64,000 bases of DNA from Penelope pileata (Eukaryota; Chordata; Aves; Galliformes; Cracidae), in NCBI GenBank assembly GCA_013396635.1, contig WBMW01000162.1, positions 470,903 through 534,902 of the forward strand. Reading direction: 5' to 3'. Position numbers and translations under genes: made by a program. Of this stretch, positions 11,566 to 23,003 are shown piece after piece (position 1 is the stretch's first letter; each line of letters starts with the position of its first letter). The notes beneath the pieces were generated by a model. It saw only the letters and a program-made list of their open reading frames with translations, made no database searches and was not told the DNA's origin.

Positions 11566-14509
11566 ACAGCAGCAATGGCCAAAACTATTAGGTCTAGAAG
11601 AAAAAGAAAATAAAGAAAACAGCAGGATCTCCCAAAGCACGAAATGTCGAACGGTGCTTTATGTAAATCTCATGGCACTAATTAGCGATAAAACAGGCTC
11701 TAAGGTACTGAGCTGATCTACCTTTCCTTGCAGCAACACTCGGTGGATGTTGGCCTTGAGGAGGCAGTGACACCCAACCAAACATACACCTGGGTCACAG
11801 AGCTGCCAGAGCTTAGGGCAGCTCCCTCTGCTCCAGGCTTGGCAGTGGCCTCCAGACATGCCAATCTGCCCCCACCACGCTCCTTCCCTGTTGGCCTTGG
11901 GGACAGGGGATTCATTGGGCCTTGCTGTTTTTTTGGCCATTGCCTCCTGCAAGGGGGCTGCAATCTTGGCTGATGACTCCAGGTGCTGCTATAATTCAAA
12001 TAATAGTTGTAGGATCCAGGCTATTATTTTTAACAACAGAAGGAAAAGAAAAGTTGCTGCATGAGCATCAAACCTCTCTGGAGCAGTGAACCTGGGAGAA
12101 GTTCAGGCAGTGGCAGTGCCTGTCAGGGCAGCATTTATATGGAAACAGCAGGAGGAAATGGATCACCTGGGAAACTCAGGAGCATGAGTCACAGCAAAAG
12201 CACATCTCTCTTTTTTTTTTTAAAGAAACTTGCACTTCACTTTCCCAGATGGACTAATTTTGCTTATTTCTCTTCTCCCACAGCCAGCTATTTGTTTAAG
12301 CATACTCACGGTTGTTAATATTCGTGTTTTCTCTCAGCATCCTCCCAGCCTGCTAGCTCCCAGTCCTTCACCAGCTGGAGGTATTTTGGGGCTGGATTTC
12401 ATTTCTGATCTACTCATCGTTGCAGCTGAAAATGAGCATTTTTCTTTCTCTCTAGAAACAAACAAACAAACAATTTCTGTCATTTAACAGAAACAGAATG
12501 AGTTTCACCCAATTGCCCGCTCTTTGGGCGATATGGAAATGCTATTGTTTGGAGACAATGATTCTCATGCAAATGAAACAACAGCTAAACAAGAATGCTC
12601 CCTATCTCTGTTTGGGCCAATTTTCTTAATGTTTCAGCACAGCTTAATCTGTTGGCAGAAGTGTTTAGGCCCATTAACAGCTAAAGTCACAGAGTCCACA
12701 ACTCACCCTGCTGACAGTAAACAAGGAATTTGAGGAATGGCCCTTAAACAATGGCTAAGCCACAAACCATTTTGTCATCAAATGCTGTGAAAGGCATATA
12801 GGCTGATGATTTTCTTCCTTGGGTTACAGCAGTTTGAAAGCCTGGCTCCCCAGCACCCTCCAGGCTTGGGTTACAGCTGTTTTATTTGCCTTTCCAGCCC
12901 CACAGCTGTGGGATTGGTTATGCAGGTGTGTTCCCGACAAATGAGTCATTCCAGGCTTCATATTATTTATTTGTGTTGACCAGCACTGCCCAAACACTGG
13001 CAAGGAGATGCTCTGTACCCTGTAGGGCAGATTTCTGGATTTAATTTTGTTCAGAGAATGCTGCACCTAGGTCCTTCTGTAACAGTGCCATGGGCAGATG
13101 GAGAAAATTGAATCTAGAGGAGAGAAATATGGTAACTGCTAAATGAAATAAAGTGCTAAATAAAACCTGTGAGGCTTGTATCTTGCCTGCAGGGCTGAGA
13201 TGGAGAGGGGATGGTGTGGGTGCTCCCCTATGTTTCTCACTTGAAGGTTTGATGGCCAGTGACAAAGGTGGTCGTGGTCCCTTTGCACCTCAACGCCTGC
13301 ATGGCACCAGATGTACCCCCTTCTCACATGGCAGATGGCCACAAGCCAGAAGAGGGTGTGGATGACTTTTTACATGAAGTTCGTTGGAAAATACGATTCT
13401 GAAAATGATGCCAATGCCATGATACCAGTGCTGATTGTCTTCCGTGTGCTTTCCCCAAGCTGAGCTAGAGGCAGCACCTAGCAGCGATGTTAGGAGCAAT
13501 ATGTTATAGACATTGCTGTTGTGTCCTCACCATCACCATCTCCCACCCAAACCGTCCTTGCCTGCTGTCTAGCCAGAATGCAGCAGAGAAACCAGAAGCA
13601 AAATCCTATGTCTGAGGCTCAAACCAAGCTCTTTTCAAACCTGGCCCAAAGACCACCCAAAGCAGCACATTGGGTAAACCAATGCTACTCCTGATGGATC
13701 GTTCCCAAACAAACAGGGGTGCTATGCTGAGCTTCTGGCATGCTGTGAGATTTTTCTACTGGTTGTTCCCAGGAGAAAAACCAAAGAACAGGGAGGAGAA
13801 ATGATGAGGGAGGAGCAGAGCAGATAATGAAATACTCTTTGGCTGCACTTGTAGATACACTGTATTTGGACCTGTTCACGATGCATCCAAATTACAACAC
13901 ATCTACCAATGCTGGGACCATCCATCAGCATTATTGGCGAATGTGAGAGAAACAAGAAAAAGAGAGATGGGATAGAACAGCGTTGTCTGTGCCAGCAAAC
14001 CAGTTATGCATCAGTCTGCACCCAGGTGCATGGCAGGGCTCTCATCATGGAGCTCTTACATTCTCTGCATGTGACATTCATTGACATTAAGGGCAGAGGG
14101 AAACACAAGCATACTGTTCAGCAGAACACTGAAAGTTCTTTTCCCCAGATTGGTAGGCAGCTGGTTCAAAGTTTTCTGTAGTAAATCAGCTTTGCAGCAT
14201 ACAAGACTCCAGATTTTATTGGAACAAAATAGAATGCCATAAAATAAAACAACTTGTGGCAAAACTCTTTTGCCTTTTGTGGTATCATCTTTTAAAATAG
14301 ATCCTACAGCGTTTCATGGCAACTCTTAAAACTGAAAGCTGGTATCTGTCACTCTGCTAAATGGTGTTACCTCTCCTTTCCAACCTGGTTTCATTTATAT
14401 CTTCAGACTACCACAGTTACAAGGGCACTGTTGCTAATTGCTAATTAATGGGGGAGGAAGCAGGGCTGTGAGACAGGTGGCACACAGGAACACGTCCCAG
14501 CTCCCGGCA
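11566..14509. other. Single-copy DNA, no gene recognised
   Basis: GC-richer around 11.7-12.0 kb, where overlapping frames appear on both strands (11659-12064) without any recognisable domain. A short AAAC microsatellite lies at about 12458-12474. Frames near 13.0-13.5 kb are also unrecognised. Nothing else stands out. Confidence 0.55.
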
Positions 14510-14606
14510 TGCTGCTGCTATTCCAATGCACTGTGATGCCTCTATCCCAACAAACCATGATGCCTCTATCCCTACACACCATGTTGCCTCTATCTCTACA
14601 CACCCA
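14510..14606. repeat. 24-bp tandem repeat, 3-4 copies
   Basis: The unit TGATGCCTCTATCCCAACA plus five bases recurs at 14534, 14558 and 14582, each with a few substitutions. A more decayed copy lies just upstream. Since 24 is a multiple of three, a minus-strand frame (14441-14678) reads an eight-residue repeat of the type DRGIMVCR. That frame shows no other protein feature, so I treat it as an incidental translation of a minisatellite. Confidence 0.88.
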
Positions 14607-17600
14607 ACATGCAGTGGTGAGCAGGGGAGGAGCTCCCTCCATATGAGCATTCAGTGATAATTCCAGCTCCTCCCTCACTTTGCATTCGAGCTGATGTGAA
14701 CAGACAGAGGCAGGGCATGAATTAAATGAATGAGAACCTAAAACACAAGGATGATAACTAAGACTTTAACCTAGATCAGATGCCTTTAGCAGAGTGCTTT
14801 TGGGAACACAGTGATGAATTTTGCCACAAGATCACGACAGACAGCAGCACTCCACGAAATCCCCTTTTCACTGAGCTGAAAACTCTTCCCCAGTGCTAAT
14901 GTACTGAGAACTCCTTGTAATTCCCAAAATACCAACCAGAAACACCCCTTGGAAAACAAGTAGAGTTTTCCCAGCAACTGAGCCTTTTGATCTACAAGGC
15001 AGCATCAAAGAGATCTAACTAAATTTTTAAAAGAAATGACGCATAAAACTCACGTCAAACTCTCTGAATTTCTTGCCCATTTCTGACAGACCTGAAAATA
15101 TCTTGGAGGAGTTTTCTCTGAATTAAACAACTGCTTCAACACTGCAGCAGGAAAAAAAAAAACAAACACAAGTATATATAAAACCACCTATATACCTATA
15201 TGTATACACACAAATAAAATGCTTACAATAAATCAGTTTGCACTGCCACATCTGCCCCAGTAAGAGGAGGTGCATGGCAAGCAGACCAGCTGCAGCTGGT
15301 GCAAGGTTCCCTTTGGGCACTAACATGCAATTGAAGCTATTTTAGGTTTTAGAGAAAAACAAAAAGCCTCTGAAACTGGAAGAAACTTTTTTCTATGAGC
15401 ACTGCTGTCCTTCGGTTTGGGGGCATGCTTGTGAGGACGTGGTCACTTATTTTGTGGAGTGGGGATTGCTGCCTTTCCTCCCCTTCCCTTTGGTTTTCAG
15501 ATTTATAGAAGTCTGATGTAAACCAATTGATGGAAGGAGGTGGGTAAGAGATGTTGAATAAATTATAAAACTCCTATCATCATAAAGTACTATGAAGTAT
15601 TATAATAAGGTATTATTATATAGCATTATTGTAGTAGCATAATTAGAGTTATTGGAGAGACAGATAGACAATCAAAATTTGATGTGAATTGAGTATGGAA
15701 GGAACCCGACATAATTTGGAAGTTTTCATCCCTGTTATAGAAATTCAAAAGATTTTGTTTTTCTCCTTTTAGAAGGAGGCATAAAATGAAGCTGCATGTT
15801 TTGTTGATGAAGTGTTTCTTTTGGGGGGGCTTTTTCACAGTGGAAGTGTTCTCAGCACTCACAGCTTAGTCCCAGTTAATCAGAACTTGCACCTAGGAAT
15901 ATGAAGCCATATTTGTTCCTGCAAGTCAGGTCAGAGCCAATATTCCTTTAGGTGGGAAGACATCCCTCCATCCCCAGGCAAGGGATGATGGCACTGTGGC
16001 AAAGTGAGACACGGGCTCAAAACAGACCTTTAGGGGAAAGGGTGGCATCCCAAGCATGAACCTTTCATGCTTTCCAAGTTCTCCTTGGGGTGTTACGAGT
16101 TTCTTTTTAGCTGCCTCCAACCATCCAAACTTTGCAAGCACTAATATTCACCCCAAATGGGAACGTGGCATGAATCAAGCAATAAAAGTTAATCGGCGTT
16201 GTTAAATCTGTCAAACCAGCAGGTTATTAAAATTACCACTATTCACTCTGAAAATGGGAACAAAAAATTATGCTCCAGCTTTCTGAGCCTGTTTGTCTTG
16301 TTTTCCCACACTGCTCATGAATTACTACAGTATATTACAATGTCCTCTATCCGTCTTCATTAGCATTGTGAACAAATTGTATTGGGCTATAATGCAGTAT
16401 TTTTTTTTTTTTTTTGGTATTGTACAAACGTATAAGATGTACAGAAAATGGGCAATTTAATATGAAAAGAATATTGTGCCTCAGAATTTTTATTTTCTAA
16501 ACAGTCATTTCAGTTGGGAATTATTGCATGATTTGTGCATAATTTCTCACGGACAGTTATTTAAATATAAATAGGGAAATACGTAATTCCATATGGTGGC
16601 TATCTACCCTTTCTTGGTGCCTCTCCATATTTTTAATAGTGCAATAAACAAAAGATAAAAACATCTCCAAGCCACACACTAGTCAAAAGAAGATAATTGT
16701 GCCTGTATGTGTTTATTGTAATTTGAATGTGCTTCAATTAACTTTCCTCAATATTTCCCAGTTCTTTTAAAAGAAACTTAAATTGGTTTTTATTTTGTGA
16801 AATTTGTTTTCGGTGCAATAAGGGAAAAAAAACACAGTCCCTTTGTTTACCTCATTATGGACACATCCTATCCAGGAGTAAATCTCCAACTCTTTATTCC
16901 CAACAACTTTTTTTTTTTTTACATTCTCACATGCCTCTTAAGACACTTTAGGTAAAAATAACAGATTTCTAGTGCTCTGTAGGAAGAAACAGCTCACTGC
17001 TCAATATATCACATATCAAAGTGTAGCAAAACATGAAAATGGCAGAAAAGCCAACTCTTACACTTTGGCACTGCAGTTACTTCTAAAAGATGGGAATGTA
17101 TTTCCCTTCCCTCCCACAAATCATCAGGGCAATTGAAACGGGGAGGGTGTGTGTAGAATGCTTGTTGTAATTAACCTTGAGGCTTTTATTTAAACAAGGT
17201 CAAACATTTTAACAGCTTTATAAATCAAGGTTGGGTCTGCGTGGCTCTATAGCACCAGACTAATGACAACATGCATGTAGAATACTTATTAAACAGCATT
17301 TATTTAGAGACAATCTATCCCACAGGCTGCAGAGAGGCAGCCCTGCAGGTTGGTCCTCAGCTGCAAGCCCCAACCAAACCTCTCCAAGGTGACCACTGGG
17401 ACCTTGCTTTCATGAGGTGCTACCAAGGAGCCAAGGGGTTGCTAAGTGAGGTCAGTTGCACGCTAACTGCATTTTTATCAAGACTGCAAAATTGCAGGAG
17501 ATAGATTACAATCATCCCAATATTCCTGCTGTTCTGTTCTTCATTTTTTTGATTGTTCCTTACTTCATTTTCTTGTTCAGCTAGGTTTTGCTGGAAGCTG

Positions 17601-20400
17601 AAGAGTAGGAAGTTCAGAAAGAACCACTTCCAATATTTCAGTGAAGGACTTTAGGATTCTTCATGTTTGTCTAAAAGCAAGACGTGGATTCCTCTGGCCA
17701 TCCTGGCTTATCTCCCACTTCCTAATAAAATGTGTCCACCAGGAGTAATTTTCTACAATGTAGGAATATCACGCTAGGCGTTCTATTTTGCACTCTAAAT
17801 ATATGATTAAAGTCACTCCCTTCCATAATTTCTCACGCTCCTCAGTGTATCAGAGAATAATACAGAAGACCATAAACCACAGTGCCCGACATGGCTGCTT
17901 TATACAACTCCACAGACAATCCTCACCAAAAATCTCCCTTTGAAGTCAAGAGGAGATCTGCATGGACAATAGATCCCCACTAAGTACACGGCCCAGCAGT
18001 CATAAAATAGACAGCGTAACGTGCTACAGGTAATTTCTCCCCAAATATGTCTTGCATCCTATGCACTTTTTCTCCGTGGTATTTGAGTCACACGTCCCCC
18101 AAAGACACTTGGAATTCACCATGTCTGCTGGGTTGAATTTCATGTCTACAACTGGGTTGCCTCAACCACCTCCCAGGATGAGCTCTGGATCCCTGGAAGC
18201 ATCAGTACAGCTGCACTTGGGAACTAAAGCTACAATCCCTCCCTTTCAGTAACACAGCGTATGGCATTGCCTCCATCCAACACAAATCCCAAGCACAATC
18301 CCGCGTATCGGCAGGGCCAACAGCGGGAACTGAACTGGGTGAAGAAAGAAACCATTTTTCCTACATTCACTGTTTTAATTGACTTCTCCTTTCATTTGTT
18401 CCCCTTTGGTGCTCTCTGACTACAAATGTTCAAGTGGCTGTAGTAACCCCCAGGAAAAAAAAAATAGTTGTGCTAAATGAGATTTTTTATGTGTGGTTGT
18501 TTAAGTATCTGCATGAAGCAAATTTCTACCCTCTTCTAATCAGAATGGGAAGGAGACCATGTGAGTGATGTGACCAATTATGACCAAGCACCCCAGAGCA
18601 GCTTCTGAATATTCACGTCCAATTGCTACTTTGGTGGAACAATTGGTTTGAACAGTTTGAAAAGGCAATGATGTCAAACGTGCGGCGTGATTAAACACGG
18701 TGAAATTACCAGCCGTTGAGCTGAAAGAGGGGCTCTGTTCCCTTCCCAGAGCAATGCTGCTTTCAAATTTTGTTTTGATGGGAGCAGGAAACACCATGCC
18801 CAGGTGGCCTAATCCTGGAGCCCCGAATTGCTCAGTGCAGAGGTGTAGCTGAGCTTTGGAAGCGGCATGGACTGGGACTTTGAGATGGGTGCAGCAAACT
18901 GAATGCATCTTCTTCACCTTGACCCTAATGCAGACACGCTTCTATTCCTCTGCCTGTTCATTTTGCAAGAGCACCATGCTGCATGTGATTTGAATCTATG
19001 ATTTTTGGGGCCAAGCATACGGGAGTTGAACCATTCAGACAACAGGCAAAAGCCCTGCCTTATTCTGGGAGCTCCACTGCTTTCTGTGCACTGCACACAG
19101 TACTGCTGCATGCATCACACCTGTTTCTGCCATCAGTGAAAATGGCCTATGCCCTTTCAAAAAGCAGAACATCAATTCCCCCATCCAGCTGTGTCCTGTT
19201 TTAAAAGTGCTTATACCACTGTACGTTATAGCTCAGGACTAACCCCAGTACTAACCCCAGCTTAATGAGTAATACAGGTTCAAACATTAGGAGAAGCAGC
19301 ATTTCTCGTTGCAGTGCAAGGAGAAGTGTGCAGCTCCCAGATGGCAGAAAGGAGCTGTGAACACACACAGGGAGCAAAAAGTAATGCATCCTCAGCTTCA
19401 CCTCTTATGCTGAGCCCTTGTCAGAGAGCGTGGGCACAGAGACCCTGCCCGCCTCCGGCTGCTCCCATTTGGGGTCAGCTCTGGAAACAATTGCCCTCCT
19501 CCTGGTCCCCTTCAGGGAAGGTGATTGTGCACACTTGGTGTGAAAAAGGATGCTTTTATCAACAAGCGACTCCCACACGTTTGTGCAAAATGCTTCCCAA
19601 ACACGGTGCACCGGTCTTACATGAGCAAACAGCCTCTGTAAAACCCTCCCTGAAACCGGGGAACTTTTCCTTTCTTCTCATTTCCTACCCAGAGATCTGA
19701 GCTAATTTTCCCTATCCATAGGCTCCCCCCACCCCCTCAAAAAAAGAAGGGGGGGAGACTGTATTCACTAATTATACATCCTGAAAAGAATTTGGTTCAG
19801 TGTAAGATGATCCTAGTGATATGCTAATCCTTTTTTCTGCTTGGTGCAGCCTGAAGCCTGTGTCTAACATTTTTTTCAACTGTATGACAATAAAAGTTGT
19901 GGCAACAAAAGAAATAAATGGGCAGCTAAAGAAGGTATAGCTGAAACACATGGCAGACCAGTTCTCTCCTCTCCTTCTGGCTGCTCTTTTGTAGGCTCTG
20001 GTTTGGTATCCTCAAGTCAATAGCCGAAAGCCAGCCACCTTAGCAACTTAGTATGACACCCAAGCCCTCTCTCTTTACATTCATGAATAGTCAGCAAGCA
20101 GCAGACAAAATAGAACTAATCTTTTTTGACAGAATTGTTCAATTTTAGAGGAAAGGCTTTTGAGGCACCTTCCATACATTTGCAGAATATGAGACAACAA
20201 TGGCCACGATCGCAGTTTACAAAAGGACGACCAAGGGGTGTGAGCACGCACACACGCACACCACGGCCATTTCGGTAAAATATTGCAGCTAAGTTGAAGT
20301 GATTGCAGGATACATCCATTGTTAGGGGGAAATCTGACAGGCAAGAAAAAAAATAAAGGAAGGAAAAAAACCCTCCACTGTTTTGTTGCTGATTATTAAA
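14607..20400. other. Single-copy AT-rich DNA, no gene recognised
   Basis: A low-complexity TA/AAT-rich patch lies at about 15570-15650 and a T16 run at 16400-16415. The segment 16.3-16.8 kb is particularly AT-rich. Frames at 18540-18917 (125 codons, minus) and 19314-19700 (128 codons, plus) have no recognisable domain and lie in GC-richer patches. No transposon is recognised. Confidence 0.55.
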
Positions 20401-20515
20401 CATACACATCCCGATAATGCGTGATTAGGGTTATTTGTCTTGATTAATAGAAGTTAAGAGAGCTGATTAATATCCACTCTTTAATTTCCTGTCATAGGCT
20501 GATAACTTCATCTTT
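20401..20515. promoter_or_regulatory. Cluster of TGATTA motifs
   Basis: Three TGATTA motifs, two of them TGATTAAT, lie at 20422, 20441 and 20464 in the same orientation. Two GATAA motifs (20413 and 20501) and a TTTAATTTCC element accompany them. The first motif follows an isolated CpG (ATGCGTGATTAG). Such clusters resemble homeodomain/GATA enhancer content. In DNA this AT-rich they also occur by chance, so this is a weak candidate. Confidence 0.2.
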
Positions 20516-22448
20516 TTTTTTCCTTTTTTTGGACCAATGATTCTTATTGTGAAATGCATTCAATCCAGCGGGTCCTTGCCCGCATTTAAAAGCTGGTTTT
20601 GCCATTTCGAAATCCTGTAACACAGCAGCCACTCACAAGTCCAGTGTGTGCAGAGAAGGACATTCCTCCTTTTCCCTTCTCTCCCCTCCATTTAATGCAA
20701 GCCATATCTCTATCTCCAAATACAGTCTGAGCAGGAAAGAGAAGGAAATAATAAGAGGAAGAATAAAAATCTACCCAGTCTATGGGCAAAAACAGAAGTT
20801 AGCAACGTGGTCCATGCAGCTGCAACACTACATTTAAAATTCAGTTTACTCCTAGGAAGAGGGCTAATCCTGCCCCTGTAATTCCCTACAGCCAAAATGT
20901 ACCCCCCTCCCTGAGTGACAGTGCAATGCAAAGACACTCGCACGCTTATCTTCCCCAACCAGATGGCCGACTTGGATCAATGCACACACGCCACGATCAA
21001 TGGGAGCGATAAAGAATTAGGAAAACAGTGGTACATGCTCCCAGAAAGCTTGTACACTGCATAATTATTTTATGATTCTACACATGGCTACATGTGATAC
21101 TGGAGTCAAGAAGGAAAAGGATAATTAGAGAGGCAGAAAGCACCCGTACTGCACTACACACTTTGTCAGTCAGCAGTTCCCACTCGGCTCAACTCACCGC
21201 CGTTATCTCCTCTCCTGCCCCCTTGCAAACGAATTTTGGGAATACGTAAAATATTAGGGGGAGGTGGCTTCTGGGTTACAGACACTAGGATGTGGGAGAT
21301 TACCGTGTCCTGTGATACAACAGCAGAAGTTTTTGGCTGAGGGCCGGGGCTGACCATGGGTACTGGAAGGTTGGGTGGCATCCTAGGGGACACTGAGATG
21401 GGTGGGCGATTGGTTCCAGGGCTTTGTCATGAGAAGGATATGTCCACAGCAGAATACCCCATGCATTTAATAAAATATAGCTTTATATGTTACTCTCTTC
21501 TATTTTTTTTTTTTTAAATTCCTTTCCTCCAGGCAGCAATTTCGTGATTGGCTCCTTGTATCCGGCCTATTTGCCACCACACCACCGAGCAGAAAAGGGG
21601 AAGGAAAGAGCTGCCCCCCTCTAAACTGATCGAATGACACAGAATTAATATCAAAGCACTGAATGGTTGCAGCCATGAATCTGGATGCCAAAGAGCACAT
21701 GACAGAGATTAGAGAGCAGAACAATGCCGGGCAGAAATCTGCCCTTGGTGGCAAGGCAGGGAGCAAGAAATCACCATGTTTAGCACTTTGCAGAAACACC
21801 TCCTCGCTGCCCGACACTGGGAATAATGCTGAAATTGCTGATGGGGAAAGCAAGCAGAAGGAGGAAGGAGATGGGCTGCGAAAGTCCATTTTAAGTGTAA
21901 AGGTTTAAAATAAGGGAGTTGAGGTCCCTCCTGCTGGCATTTGACTTAAATCAAGACCAGGACCCAGGGCCCTTGCCCTGACATGCAGAGCAAAATGCCC
22001 CTGATGTGCACTCAGACCAAAAACAGCCACCCCAAGACACATGCACTTCACTCTTCTCCACCCCTCAGACACAGGCCACGGCATGGGCAGGGCAGACCAG
22101 ACTATAGAAGCTTCACCAACAGAAGCAGTCACCTTGAACAACCATAAGTCCGGCCTGGTGAGGACAGACACCCCATGCATTACAAGTCACACCCTGAATC
22201 AGTTTCTGCAGCTCCAGCCCCAGAATTTTTCTGTTTGCTCATAAAGGTCTCCCATCCTACTGGGTCCCAAATGAAAACACACAGTAGAGCCCAGTTTGCC
22301 CATCCCAGGGACAATGCAGCAATGTCACACCACCAATGTCACATACACAAAATTCCAGTGGTACTCACTCACTCGTTTCTTCTCCTCTCCTCTTCTGGAA
22401 GCTAGTGGCATCTGAAAAGAAAGGAATAAAGCTGATGCTTAGAGGCAT
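20516..22448. other. Single-copy DNA, no gene recognised
   Basis: Frames at 21500-21889 (129 codons, minus) and 21663-21908 (plus) overlap on opposite strands and resemble no family I know. A T-rich run lies at about 21504-21515. No transposon is recognised. Confidence 0.55.
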
Positions 22449-22516
22449 GCCTAAAATCAGTTTTACTACACTGTACATTCATGCCTAAAATCAGTTTTAC
22501 TACATTGTACATTCAT
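22449..22516. repeat. 34-bp perfect-period tandem duplication
   Basis: Two adjacent 34-bp units (22449-22482 and 22483-22516) differ at one base (ACACTGTAC versus ACATTGTAC). The unit begins GCCTAAAATCAGTTTTACTA. Such close identity suggests a recent slippage event. The following 284 bp to 22800 hold nothing I recognise. Confidence 0.93.
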
Positions 22517-22800
22517 ACCATATCTCACTGTAGGGAGCACCTCAATTTGGGAAACTCCTCTGAAGGGATTTACAATCCTGGCCAAATCTATGTGGCATCT
22601 GTCTGCCTGTAACCAACCCACTCTGATGGGTATGCAGTCCTCACTGGTGTAGGTAGTCCAGATGACATTGTCAAAGCAGCATTATTCCACCTGTGCAGTC
22701 ATGCATTGTCCCAGATTTTAGAGAGAGCTTTCCTAGGGAAGGGGACAGCACATAAATTAATTGACATTAGTTTGACCACTACAGCTATTTCAACTTTTTA

Positions 22801-23003
22801 ATCATAGAATCATAGAATGGTTCAGGTTGGAAGAGACCTTAGAGATCATCTTGTTCCAGCCCCCTTGCTATGGGCAAGGATACCTCCCACTAGACCAGGT
22901 TGTCCAAAGCCCCATCCAGCCTGGCCTTGAACACCTCCAGGGAGGGGACATCCACAACTTCTCTGGGCAACCTGCTCTCCATCAAAAAAATTTCTTTTTG
23001 GAC
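22801..23003 (-). mobile_element. CR1 retrotransposon 3' end, minus orientation
   Basis: The plus strand shows the reverse complement of a CR1 3' end. It starts with the terminal octamers (ATCATAGAATCATAGAATGG) and continues with GGTTGGAAGAGACCTTAGAGA, CCATCCAGCCTGGCCTTGAA and CACCTCCAGGGAGGGG. The element is 5'-truncated at about 22.98-23.0 kb, where the usual GTGCCTCACCACCCTC block is missing and a short remnant (AATTTCTTTTTGG) follows. CR1 is the dominant avian LINE. This is a dead copy without coding capacity. Confidence 0.95.
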
